Program-made: the position numbers and the translations under genes
Shown: positions 35,718 to 43,977 of the stretch, piece by piece
Position numbering within the stretch: the stretch's first letter is position 1
Layout: each line of letters opens with the position of its first letter
NCBI GenBank assembly: GCA_035631035.1
Contig: DASQJL010000032.1
Coordinates: 1 to 61,324, forward strand
Source: Candidatus Binatia bacterium
GTDB taxonomy: Bacteria > Eisenbacteria > RBG-16-71-46 > SZUA-252
Direction of reading: 5' to 3'
Length of the DNA stretch: 61,324 nt
Notes under the pieces: generated by a model
Told to the model about the DNA's origin: nothing
Seen by the model: the letters and a program-made list of their open reading frames with translations, nothing else
Database searches by the model: none

Positions 35718-36659
35718 TCAGTCCGCCGGGTTCCGCTGCCATTCCCATTGCCTCCGCAGGCCCTCGTCGAGTCCCGTGCGCGGGCGGTAGTCGAGATCGC
35801 GGCGCGCGCGCGACGTCTCCGCGGACGTATCGCGCGGGTCTCCCGTCGCGGCCGGCTCGTGCCGGCGCTTCACGGGAAGGCCCGCCGCGCGCTCCACGGC
35901 GCTCAGCAGCTCGTTGACGGTGATCCGGTGGCCTCCGCCGACATTGTACACGAGCGATGGCACCGGGCGGACGAGCGCCGCCCGCGTGGCGGCGATGGCG
36001 TCGTCCACGAACGTGAAGTCGCGGCTCTGCTCGCCGTCGCCGTAGATCGGGATGGCGTCGCCGCGCCGGGCCGCTTCGAAGAAGCGGTGAATCCCCATGT
36101 CGGGACGCTGACGCGGTCCGTAGACCGTGAAGTAGCGGAGCCCCACCGCCGGGACGCCGCACGAGTCGCGATACGCCTGGAGCAGCGCCTCGGTCGCCAC
36201 CTTGGTCACGCCGTAGGGCGAGAGCGGCCGCCTCGGCTCCTCTTCCGGGGTCGGAAGCCGCTCGGGGGTGCCGTACACCGAGGAGCTCGACGCCACGACG
36301 ACCCGCTCCACCCGGGTGTCGCGCAGGGCCTCGAGGAGCCGCTGGGTCGCGAGCACGTTGTGCTCGGCGTAGTCGCGAAAGGCCGGTCCCCAGGAGGCGC
36401 GCACGCCGGCGAGCGCGGCCAGGTGGACGACGTGCGTGACGCCCGGGAGCAGCGCGCCGAGATCGGCCACGCGGAGGTCGGCCTCGACCAGGCGGAACCG
36501 CCCCTGCGCGGAGGCCCGCGCCAGATTCCGGCGCTTCACCGGCTCGGGATAGTTCGGCACGAACGCATCCACGCCGACGACCTCGGCCCCCTCTTCGAGG
36601 AGGGCGTCGCAGAGGGTCGAGCCGAGGAACCCCGCCGCGCCGGTGACCAGCGCGCGCAT
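35718..36659 (-). CDS. NAD-dependent sugar-nucleotide epimerase/dehydratase (extended SDR)
   Basis: 313 residues. The NAD site is ALVTGAAGFLGSTLCDAL and the catalytic motif is YGVTK with SSSSVYG as the Ser/Thr site, so the extended-SDR triad is complete. Overall similarity is to UDP-glucuronate or UDP-glucose 4-epimerase-like proteins (YGPRQRPDMGIHRF, FTFVDDAIAATRAAL). It would supply a modified UDP-sugar to the nearby transferases; the exact substrate is open. ATG at 36659, 4 bp after the DUF2723 gene stop. Confidence 0.9.
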   Translation of the reverse strand: MRALVTGAAGFLGSTLCDALLEEGAEVVGVDAFVPNYPEPVKRRNLARASAQGRFRLVEADLRVADLGALLPGVTHVVHLAALAGVRASWGPAFRDYAEHNVLATQRLLEALRDTRVERVVVASSSSVYGTPERLPTPEEEPRRPLSPYGVTKVATEALLQAYRDSCGVPAVGLRYFTVYGPRQRPDMGIHRFFEAARRGDAIPIYGDGEQSRDFTFVDDAIAATRAALVRPVPSLVYNVGGGHRITVNELLSAVERAAGLPVKRRHEPAATGDPRDTSAETSRARRDLDYRPRTGLDEGLRRQWEWQRNPAD

Positions 36660-36663
36660 GCCG

Positions 36664-39294
36664 CTAGGGCGTCCCGGCCGGAAGACGGAGCGGAGCGGCG
36701 CCGCCCCGGCCGGTGCCGAGCGAATCCTCGTAGCGCTGGAGATAGGCCGCGGCCTGGGGGTCGTCGGGATGGGCCCGCGTCCAGGTGCGGAGCACCTCCA
36801 CCCCTTCCTCGCGCCGGCCGGTGCTCCAGAGCGCCGCGAAGAGGGCGTTGAACCAGTCGAAGAACTGCTGCGAGAGCTCGCACGCCTTCCGCAGCTCCGC
36901 GATGCCCGGCTCGACCTGGCCCTCGTTGAAGAGCATCAGCCCGATGTGATAGTGGAACTCGGCCGCGTTCGGGAAGCGCCGCACCCCGTCCTCGTAGACC
37001 CGGCGCGCCAGGTCCGGCCGCCCCGCCTCTTCGTAGACCCGCCCCATGTACTCGAGCAGCCCGGAGAAGTCGGGCGAGATCTTCACCGCGTCCTGGAGGA
37101 TGCGCACCGCCTGGTCGGCCTGCTTGTTCTGGATCAGGTAGGTCGCGAGCTGCACATGCGCGGCCGTGTAGTTCTGGACCAGGCGGTTCGCGTTGTCGTC
37201 CTTGTAGACCGACCGGTCGTAGGCGCGGTTCTTGTCGAGGAGGCCGCGGTACTTGTAGACGTGATACAGGTTCTCGTACGTCATCTTCGGGTCGATCCCC
37301 ACCGGATCGGGATGCGGCTGGATGCGGAAGACCAGCCCCTCGAACGTGAGCTGCTTGTCCATCCCCTCCTGCTCGGGCACCGTCACCGCCAGGTAGAGCG
37401 GCTTCCGCCAGGCGTTGGTCTTCACGATGTCGGCGAACGCCTGGTCCTTCACCCAGACCACGTTGTTGGTCTTCTCGTCCAGGTAGGGCTGCACCGCGGC
37501 GAGCTGGGTGTCGTTGTAGGAGAGCGGCACTTTGGGCGCCTGGTCGCGCAGCTGGGCGATGTACCACGGCGTATTGAGAAGGCTCATGTTCACGACCCGC
37601 ACGTCGGGACGCACCTTCTCCACCTCCTGGATGTACCAGAGCGGGAAGGTGTCGTTGTCGCCGTTCGTGAAGACCACGGCGTCCTTCTGGAGCGGGACCA
37701 GCATGTTGTAGGCGTAGTCGTGCGCGATGTAGAAGCCCGAGCGGTCGTGGGTGTACCAGCCGGCCTTGGCCGGGAGGAGCGAGATCCCCACGAGGCTGAG
37801 GGTGGCCACGGCCACCGCGCCGCGCGTGGAGACGCCGGGGGGGAGAGGCTGGAGCGGCCGTTCGCCCGTCTCCTCGAGATCTCCGCCGGCCAGGACGGGC
37901 GCGCCTTTACCTGCGGGTGTCGCTTTCTCCGCGCTTCGCGCGGAGGGCATCGAGCTTCGCTCGGAGGTAAATGCATCCAGCACCCACGCCAGCACGGCGG
38001 TGGCGCCCATCCCCATCCAGATCGCGATCAGGTGGTACGAGTTCGTGAAGAAGTAGTCGCGCTCGCGCACCTCGTGGTCGGTGAAGTTGAGATAGAAGAT
38101 GAGCATGGGGCCCATCACGAAGTGCTGGGCCGCGAAGAACCAGAAGGTCTTCTTGTCCCGCTTGTAGTTCCATGCCCCGCCGGCGAAGAAGAGGAAGTAG
38201 GGGATCGCGTTGATCAGCCGGACCGGCAGCGACGTCTCGCCGAAGCTCCCCAGGCGGCTCACCAGCTGGAACTGCTCCCAGACGTACCGGAGGTACATGT
38301 GCTCGATCTGGTACCAGAGGTCGGCGCGGCGCACGAAGGGGTTTGTCGGCCCGTACTGCTTGCGGAGCAGGTAGTCCTTCCAGGTCTCGAGCGTCGCCGG
38401 CATCCCCTCGTTGATGTGCGGCATCTGCTGGCTGCGGACGAGCAGGAAGAACTGGACCGTGAAGCCGGCCACGATCGCGAGCACCCACCAGGTGGCCAGG
38501 TTGTTGCGCACCATCTTGTCGCGGTTCAGGCCGTAGTAGGCCACGATCGCGGCCAGCATCACCAGGAACAGCCCGTTCGGAATCCCCCAGTCCTCCACCT
38601 CGTTCATGACGACGAGCATCAGGAAGAAGCCGAGGATGGCGGCCGAGGCCCAGAAGCGGCCGTTGAAGATGGCGCTCGGGCGGATGATGGCGAGCAGCAG
38701 CACCAGGCCGGGGGCGACGAGGATCGTCCCCAGGTGGACGCCGATGGAGACCGCGAGGAGATAGGCGATCAGGACCAGCAGCAGGTCGTTCCGCGCCGTG
38801 CCGATCCGGTCCCACCACCGGAAGGCGAGCCAGATCACGAACGCGATCATGAACGAGGAGAGCGAGTAGACCTCGGCTTCGATGGCGCTGTCCCAGAAGC
38901 TGGAGGCGAACGCGATGAAGAAGGCCGCCACCAGTCCGCCCGCGCGCGCCGCGATCCACTGCGCGGCCGACGCGGGCCGCCCGCCGAACGTCCGCTCCAG
39001 GGCGCGGGTCGCGACGAGGAAGGTGAAGAGGCAGCAGAGCGCCGAGGCCAGCGCGCTCATGAAGTTCACCCGCCACGCCACGCCCGCGATCGGCAGGAAG
39101 GTCATAATCCGCCCGAGCATGGTGTAGACCGGGTTCCCCGGGGGATGCGGCAGCCCCAGGATGTACGACGTCGCGATGAACTCCCCCGAATCCCAGAACG
39201 GCACGGTGGGCGTGAGGGTGCGGATGTAGGCGATCAGGGGAACGCCAAACGCCAGCGCCCCCACCAGCGCGTGCGCGCGTTTCCAGGAAATCAC
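36664..39294 (-). CDS. DUF2723-family GT-C-type membrane protein with TPR tail
   Basis: 876 residues. The first loop carries TVPFWDSGEFIATSYILGLP followed by HPPGNPVYTMLGR, the hallmark of DUF2723 proteins, which are placed with GT-C protein O-glycosyltransferases; the WDSGE acidic pair is the probable catalytic site. Around 12 membrane helices are followed by an extracytoplasmic region (VFTNGDNDTFPLWYIQEVEK) and TPR-like repeats (about residues 690-860). I infer transfer of polyprenyl-linked sugar to exported proteins. GTG start overlaps the upstream stop. Confidence 0.88.
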   Translation of the reverse strand: MISWKRAHALVGALAFGVPLIAYIRTLTPTVPFWDSGEFIATSYILGLPHPPGNPVYTMLGRIMTFLPIAGVAWRVNFMSALASALCCLFTFLVATRALERTFGGRPASAAQWIAARAGGLVAAFFIAFASSFWDSAIEAEVYSLSSFMIAFVIWLAFRWWDRIGTARNDLLLVLIAYLLAVSIGVHLGTILVAPGLVLLLAIIRPSAIFNGRFWASAAILGFFLMLVVMNEVEDWGIPNGLFLVMLAAIVAYYGLNRDKMVRNNLATWWVLAIVAGFTVQFFLLVRSQQMPHINEGMPATLETWKDYLLRKQYGPTNPFVRRADLWYQIEHMYLRYVWEQFQLVSRLGSFGETSLPVRLINAIPYFLFFAGGAWNYKRDKKTFWFFAAQHFVMGPMLIFYLNFTDHEVRERDYFFTNSYHLIAIWMGMGATAVLAWVLDAFTSERSSMPSARSAEKATPAGKGAPVLAGGDLEETGERPLQPLPPGVSTRGAVAVATLSLVGISLLPAKAGWYTHDRSGFYIAHDYAYNMLVPLQKDAVVFTNGDNDTFPLWYIQEVEKVRPDVRVVNMSLLNTPWYIAQLRDQAPKVPLSYNDTQLAAVQPYLDEKTNNVVWVKDQAFADIVKTNAWRKPLYLAVTVPEQEGMDKQLTFEGLVFRIQPHPDPVGIDPKMTYENLYHVYKYRGLLDKNRAYDRSVYKDDNANRLVQNYTAAHVQLATYLIQNKQADQAVRILQDAVKISPDFSGLLEYMGRVYEEAGRPDLARRVYEDGVRRFPNAAEFHYHIGLMLFNEGQVEPGIAELRKACELSQQFFDWFNALFAALWSTGRREEGVEVLRTWTRAHPDDPQAAAYLQRYEDSLGTGRGGAAPLRLPAGTP

Positions 39295-40367
39295 GTTCTC
39301 CTTTCCCCCGCCGCCACGGCGCGCTCCGCCCGCCGGCGCTCCAGGCGCTGGGCGATGGCGCGTCGCGGCGGCCGCGACAGGAAGATCAGCCCTCCGAGAA
39401 GGCTGATGACGACCGAGACGACGTACGTGAGAAACGGGATCGTGAACGACTGCTCCCGCGTGAGACCCACCGTGTGAAACAGAACCACCGCCGCCCCCTC
39501 CCGGACCCCGAGGCCGTTCATGGAAATGGGCAGCGAGACGAGGACGGCCAGCACCGGGACGAAGACGAAGTAGTAGCCCGCCGCGATCCGCACTCCCAGC
39601 GAGAGGCCGACCAGGTAGTGAACGTAGATGCGGCTGACCTGGACGACCATCGAGGCGAGGAACACGGCCAGCAGCGTGCCGCCCTGGGAGCGGTAGCCGT
39701 GCATGTCGTCGAGCAGGCGCCCCAGGGCGTCGGCGACCCCGCGGGCGCCGATCGCGCGGAAGGGCCATTCGAACGCCGTCAGCACGCGGCGCGAGAAGAC
39801 GCTGAGGAAGGCGGCCACCGACGTGAGGAAGATGGCGACGAGCGCGACATAGATCGCGGTGAGGTGCAGCCGCGGCAGCACCCCGAAGGACGCGACGACC
39901 GCCAGCAGGCCGATCGCGACGACCCCGATCAGGCGTTCCATCAGCGTGGCCGAGAAGACCGGGCTCACCCGGTCGGAGTATTTCGAGGCGTCGGTGATCC
40001 GCGCGATGTCCCCGCCCACGTTGGAGGGGAGGAAGTTGTTGAAGAAGAGGCCGACGAAATAGTACGCGGCCACCTTGCGGTACGGGATCGGGACCCCCTG
40101 GGCGCGCAGGAGCCTTCCCCAGAGCCAGCTTCCCACCAGGCTGGAGAAGAGGAAGAGCCCGGCGGCGGCGGCGAGAAGACGCGGGTCGGCGGGCCGCATC
40201 GTGGCCCAGACGTTCCCCGGCGAAACCTTGGCGACGACGTAGGCGAAGAGCGCCAGGGAGAGGGCGATCTTGAGCACCGCGAGGAGCGCCTTCCGGCGCG
40301 GCGAGAGGGAGCCGAGGCCCGCCGCTCCCGGAGCGGGATCCTTCGCCATCGCCGAGAGCGCGCTCAC
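39291..40367 (-). CDS. Lysylphosphatidylglycerol-synthase-type TM protein (UPF0104), flippase-like
   Basis: 358 residues with seven or eight membrane helices. YYFVGLFFNNFLPSNVGGDIAR, SATLMERLIGVVAI and VSLPISMNGLGVREGAAV are the three conserved blocks of the LPG_synthase_TM family. The soluble synthetase domain of true MprF is absent, so lysyl transfer is excluded; many such stand-alone proteins sit in glycan loci and are thought to move polyprenyl-linked intermediates. The GTG at 40367 overlaps the upstream GT4 stop. Confidence 0.88.
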   Translation of the reverse strand: MSALSAMAKDPAPGAAGLGSLSPRRKALLAVLKIALSLALFAYVVAKVSPGNVWATMRPADPRLLAAAAGLFLFSSLVGSWLWGRLLRAQGVPIPYRKVAAYYFVGLFFNNFLPSNVGGDIARITDASKYSDRVSPVFSATLMERLIGVVAIGLLAVVASFGVLPRLHLTAIYVALVAIFLTSVAAFLSVFSRRVLTAFEWPFRAIGARGVADALGRLLDDMHGYRSQGGTLLAVFLASMVVQVSRIYVHYLVGLSLGVRIAAGYYFVFVPVLAVLVSLPISMNGLGVREGAAVVLFHTVGLTREQSFTIPFLTYVVSVVISLLGGLIFLSRPPRRAIAQRLERRRAERAVAAGERRT

Positions 40368-41476
40368 GCGGCCCCCGCCGCCTCCGCCATCACCTGGCGG
40401 CTCTCGCGGTAGCAGGCTTCCCAATCGAAGGTGCGCGCCCAGCGGAGCGCGGCCTCGGCCATCCGGAGTCGGAGCGAGCGGTCGGTGAGCAGCCGGACCA
40501 CCGCGGCGCCCAGCGCCTCGGCGTCGCCGTGCGGCACGAGGAGGCCCGTCTCCCCTTCCCGCACCGATTCCACGAGCCCGGGGCTGCGACTGGCCACGAC
40601 GGGCACGCCGCAGGCGTTCGCCTCGATCACGGTGAGTCCCCAACCTTCCTTGGGCGACGGGCAGACCGCGACCTGGGCCTCGTTCAGGGCCCGCACCTTC
40701 TCGGCGTGCGGCAGCGCGCCGAGAAAGCGCACGGCGTCGCCCAGCCCCAGTGAGGCCGCCAGGGATTCGAGGTCCTTCCGGTAGGGGCCGTCCCCCACCA
40801 CGTCGAGGCGCGCGGCGGGCACGTCGCGCCGGACGACCGCCATGGCGCGGATCGCGTGCTGCGCCCCCTTGTACTTGCGGAGGCGCCCCAGGAAGACGAC
40901 CACCGGCTCGGCGCGTCCGGCGGGAGGCGTGGTCACTCCGTAGTCGTTCTGCGTCAAGCCGCAGCGCACCACGCGAATCCGCCGGGGGTCGATGCCGCGC
41001 CGCGCGAGGTCGTCGCGCGTGCTCTCGGAGATGGCAAGGAACGGGGTGCGGCGGTAGACCAGGGGCAGCACCGACTCGTGCGCCCAGACCAGGAGTCCCA
41101 CCGCGGGCGGGGCCTCGCGGAAGACGGCCGAGCCGAAGAGATGCGGCACGACGGCGAGCACGGGAGCACCGGCGAAGAGCGGAGTGAAGAACGGAACCTT
41201 GTTGATGTCCTCGAGGACGAGGTCAAACCGCTCCCCTCGGAACCGGCGGCGATAGAGTGATCCCAGGGCAAGGTGCGCATTGTACCACGAGCCGGCGCGG
41301 TGGATTTCGATCCCCTCGATCCGGTCCTCGGCCGGCGCGCCCGGAAAGCGCTCGGCCAGCCAGACCACCCGGTCGCCGTCGCGGACGCAGCGGCGCAGGA
41401 TCTCGAAGAGGTGGAGCTCCGCGCCCCCCGCCTCGGGATGCCGCGGGTCGCGCCAGTTGAACGCGAGGAGGTTCAA
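40364..41476 (-). CDS. GT4-family glycosyltransferase
   Basis: 370 residues. LLAFNWRDPRHPEAGGAELHL is a pattern I associate with GT4 enzymes of protein and lipid glycosylation loci; DLVLEDINKVPFFTP, ISESTRDDLARRGI, VVFLGRLRKYKGAQHAI, VVGDGPYRKDLE and CPSPKEGWGLTVIEANACG with the Glu pair complete a canonical fold. Start: TTG at 41476, which overlaps the methyltransferase stop as TTGA. No ATG or GTG fits the conserved N-terminus. Confidence 0.9.
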   Translation of the reverse strand: MNLLAFNWRDPRHPEAGGAELHLFEILRRCVRDGDRVVWLAERFPGAPAEDRIEGIEIHRAGSWYNAHLALGSLYRRRFRGERFDLVLEDINKVPFFTPLFAGAPVLAVVPHLFGSAVFREAPPAVGLLVWAHESVLPLVYRRTPFLAISESTRDDLARRGIDPRRIRVVRCGLTQNDYGVTTPPAGRAEPVVVFLGRLRKYKGAQHAIRAMAVVRRDVPAARLDVVGDGPYRKDLESLAASLGLGDAVRFLGALPHAEKVRALNEAQVAVCPSPKEGWGLTVIEANACGVPVVASRSPGLVESVREGETGLLVPHGDAEALGAAVVRLLTDRSLRLRMAEAALRWARTFDWEACYRESRQVMAEAAGAA

Positions 41477-42267
41477 CCAGCGCCACCGCCCGCACCCGAA
41501 TCCTTCCGTCCGAGCGCGCCGATCACGAAATAGGTCGCGAACGCGACCGGCGTTCCCTCCCAGAGACCGCGCCAGCGCCCGAGCACGGCGGAGAGGAGCG
41601 GGATGCGCGGCGGATCGAGCGGGAGGCGCGCCGCCTTGAGCTTGAGGAGCGCGGCCCGCAGCGAGCGATAGAAGAGCCCCGGCACCATCCAGGCGCCGTA
41701 GCGGCTCACCACGCGCACGCCCGCCGCCCGGAGGAGGCGCTCCAGCTGGCCGATCGTGAACTCGGTCTCCCATCCCGCGAACCAGGTGCCGGTGGCGATC
41801 ATCGCGTGCTTGAGCGCGGTGTAGAGATGCCAGCGCTGCGGCACGTCCACGAGAAGGAGCCCCTCTCCCTTCAGCGCGCGCACGTTCTCGCGAAGCAGCG
41901 GCATCGGATCGCGGAAGTGCTCGAGCAGCCCCTGGTGGAAGATCACGTCGAAGGCGCCGTCACGGAACGGAAGCCGAAGGGCGTCGGCGCGGACCAGGAT
42001 CGGCGCCGCGCCGTGGCGGCCCGCGACCCTGCGCGCCGTCTCCAGCGAGGCCATGGAATAGTCGAGGATGAACGCCACGGCGCCCTCGGAGGCGAGCGCC
42101 ACCGAGTCGCGCCCGGAGCCGGCGCCCACTTCGAGCACGCGCCGGCCGCGAACCGGGCCCTGCGCCAGGATCTGTTCCACGACGCGGCCGTCGGTCGGAT
42201 AGACCGCGTCGATGTCCTCCCGCTCCTTCCAGAAGCGGGTCCAGTGGGCTTCGGTGGACGCGCGCAG
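41473..42267 (-). CDS. Class I SAM-dependent methyltransferase
   Basis: 264 residues from the start proposed here. RRVLEVGAGSGRDSVALA is the SAM site, FILDYSMASLETARR the acidic loop, and DVIFHQGLLEHFRDPMPLLREN the post-I motif. No ATG, GTG or TTG lies between the upstream gene and the conserved HWTRFWKERED stretch; the best choice is a CTG at 42267, 5 bp after the phosphoesterase stop and 9 bases after GGGGGA. Substrate unknown; a sugar or a lipid-linked glycan intermediate is plausible from context. Confidence 0.84.
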   Translation of the reverse strand: MRASTEAHWTRFWKEREDIDAVYPTDGRVVEQILAQGPVRGRRVLEVGAGSGRDSVALASEGAVAFILDYSMASLETARRVAGRHGAAPILVRADALRLPFRDGAFDVIFHQGLLEHFRDPMPLLRENVRALKGEGLLLVDVPQRWHLYTALKHAMIATGTWFAGWETEFTIGQLERLLRAAGVRVVSRYGAWMVPGLFYRSLRAALLKLKAARLPLDPPRIPLLSAVLGRWRGLWEGTPVAFATYFVIGALGRKDSGAGGGAG

Positions 42268-42272
42268 GAGAG

Positions 42273-42998
42273 CTATTCCCCCGTGGACAGGCGCGTCGCG
42301 AGCACCTCGGGGAGGTGCGCCTCGCGGATCCTGGCCTGCGCTCCCTCGATGTCGTACGGGACGCGCACGTACTCCAGCTCGCCCGAGCCCTCGCGCAGCA
42401 CCACGAAGCAGGCGCGGGGGTCGCGGTCGCGCGGCTGGCCGACGCTGCCCACGTTGATGATGTAGCGGCGCGCCGGGTCGAGCCGGAGCGTTCCCACCGG
42501 GAGCGACCGCGTGCCGCCCGGGTCGGCCATGAAGACCGCGGGCTGGTGCGTGTGGCCGATGAAGCAGACCGGCTCGGTAAAGTAGGCGAACTGCGGCTCC
42601 GCGTCGAAGCGGTCCAGCAGGTACTCCCAGTCGCGCGGCGTCGCCGGCGAAGCGTGCACGCAGAGGAACGACGCGCCCGGCGCGGTGAGCGGGAGCTTCT
42701 GGAGATATTCGCGGTTGTCGCGGGTCAGCGTGCGGGCGGTCCACTCGGCCGCGGTGCGCGCGTAGACGTTGAACCGCGCGGCCTCCGGGCCTCCGCTGGC
42801 GGCGGCGTCGTGGTTGCCGAGCAGCACCACGTCGCAGCGGGAGCGGACCAGGTCCAGGCACTCGTTCGGGCTCGCGCCGTAGCCGACCACGTCCCCCAGG
42901 CAGAGGATGCGGTCCGGCTTCCGCGCGTCGACGGCGGCCAGCACGGCCTGCAACGCTTCGAGATTGGCGTGGATGTCGGAGAGGAGGACGGTGCTCAT
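42273..42998 (-). CDS. Calcineurin-like metallophosphoesterase (YfcE/MJ0936-like)
   Basis: 241 residues. The metal-binding set is complete: SDIHAN (D-x-H), CLGDVVGYGA (GD), LLGNHDAAA (GNHD), VHASPA and IGHTHQP. Length and the GDVVGYGASPNEC loop match the subgroup of small phosphodiesterases related to MJ0936; the natural substrate is unknown. The ATG at 42998 overlaps the nusB stop as ATGA, placing it in the riboflavin/nusB run. Confidence 0.93.
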   Translation of the reverse strand: MSTVLLSDIHANLEALQAVLAAVDARKPDRILCLGDVVGYGASPNECLDLVRSRCDVVLLGNHDAAASGGPEAARFNVYARTAAEWTARTLTRDNREYLQKLPLTAPGASFLCVHASPATPRDWEYLLDRFDAEPQFAYFTEPVCFIGHTHQPAVFMADPGGTRSLPVGTLRLDPARRYIINVGSVGQPRDRDPRACFVVLREGSGELEYVRVPYDIEGAQARIREAHLPEVLATRLSTGE

Positions 42999-43411
42999 CC
43001 GACGGAGGGTCGCGCCTCGTGGGCAATGCGGTCAAGGATTCCGTTCACGAACGATCCGGACGTATCCATGCCGTATTTCTTGGCGATCTCGATCGCCTCG
43101 TCGAGAGCGACCCGCGTGGGGGTGTCCCCGTGATAGAGAAGCTCCGCCGCCGCGACCCGGATGACCGAACGGTCCGTGGCGGCCATGCGCCCCAGCGGCC
43201 AGTTCCGGGCGATGCGGGAGACGGCGGCGTCCACTTCCGCGACGTGGGCCGAGAGGCTCTCGATCAGGGAGGCGGCGAAGCTCCGCGTATCGTCGGCGGG
43301 GCCCACCTCGTCCAGGATCTCGCCGAGGCAGCGGTCCATCGGCTCGCCGGTCACGTCGGACTGGTAACAGGCGCGGAAGGCCAGCTCGCGCGCGAGGCGC
43401 CGCGCGTTCAT
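42995..43411 (-). CDS. nusB: Transcription antitermination factor NusB
   Basis: 138 residues. NusB binds boxA RNA with S10 and supports rRNA antitermination. ARRLARELAFRACYQSDV at the start, NWPLGRMAATDRSVIRVAAAELLY and DEAIEIAKKYG near the end are the diagnostic blocks. The ATG at 43411 overlaps the ribH stop (ATGA), the frequent ribH-nusB pairing. Confidence 0.97.
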   Translation of the reverse strand: MNARRLARELAFRACYQSDVTGEPMDRCLGEILDEVGPADDTRSFAASLIESLSAHVAEVDAAVSRIARNWPLGRMAATDRSVIRVAAAELLYHGDTPTRVALDEAIEIAKKYGMDTSGSFVNGILDRIAHEARPSVG

Positions 43412-43977
43412 GGGGTCCGCGCCGCCCGGAGCGAGCGCACGAGGTTGGCCATCGCGACCGCGCCCGCCGCGCACTCCGCGCCCTTGTTGCCGTGCCGTCC
43501 GCCCGCGCGCTCCATGGCCTGCTCGTTCGAATCGGTCGTGAGCACGCCGAAGAGCGCGGGCACGCCGGTCTGCTCGGCGACGCGCGCGATCCCGCCCGCG
43601 GCGGCACCCGCCACGAAATCGAAGTGAGGGGTCTCGCCGCGGATCACCGCCCCCAGGCAGACCACGGCGTCCACGCCGCTTCGCGCCAGGTGGAGCGCGG
43701 CGACGGGAAGCTCGAAGGCGCCCGGCACGCGCGCCACCACGATCTCCTCGGTCCGCACGCCCAGGCGCGCCAGCTCCACCAGGGCCCCCTCGAGGAGGCG
43801 CTCGCACACGGCTTCGTTGAAGCGCGCGCAGGCGATCGCGACCTTGAGTCCGCGGCCGTCCAGGCGCCCTTCCACGAAGCGGGGGCGGATCGTCCGGAGC
43901 GCCGCGCCGGCCGCGGGGCCCAGATCCTGGCCCGAGCCGCCCGGGCCGCCCGGGACGGGACGCCCCTGCTGGGTCAT
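43408..43977 (-). CDS. ribH: 6,7-dimethyl-8-ribityllumazine synthase
   Basis: 189 residues. RibH condenses the pyrimidine intermediate with dihydroxybutanone phosphate. VAIACARFNEAVCERLLEGA, VPGAFELPVAALHLARSG, CLGAVIRGETPHFDFVA and GVLTTDSNEQAMERAGG are the active-site blocks; His in TPHFDF is the catalytic residue. About 40 extra N-terminal residues (Gly/Pro-rich) precede the usual start, but the ATG at 43977 overlaps the ribBA stop as ATGA and no nearer start fits better. Confidence 0.96.
   Translation of the reverse strand: MTQQGRPVPGGPGGSGQDLGPAAGAALRTIRPRFVEGRLDGRGLKVAIACARFNEAVCERLLEGALVELARLGVRTEEIVVARVPGAFELPVAALHLARSGVDAVVCLGAVIRGETPHFDFVAGAAAGGIARVAEQTGVPALFGVLTTDSNEQAMERAGGRHGNKGAECAAGAVAMANLVRSLRAARTP

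Noticed and set aside
36643-39477. 944-codon plus-strand open frame
   Set aside because: It mirrors the DUF2723 gene; composition is extreme (His/Arg/Glu/Asp-rich) and no family pattern is present. Several similar long plus-strand frames (for example at 2574-4271, 10704-12254 and 52162-55254) were dropped for the same reason.
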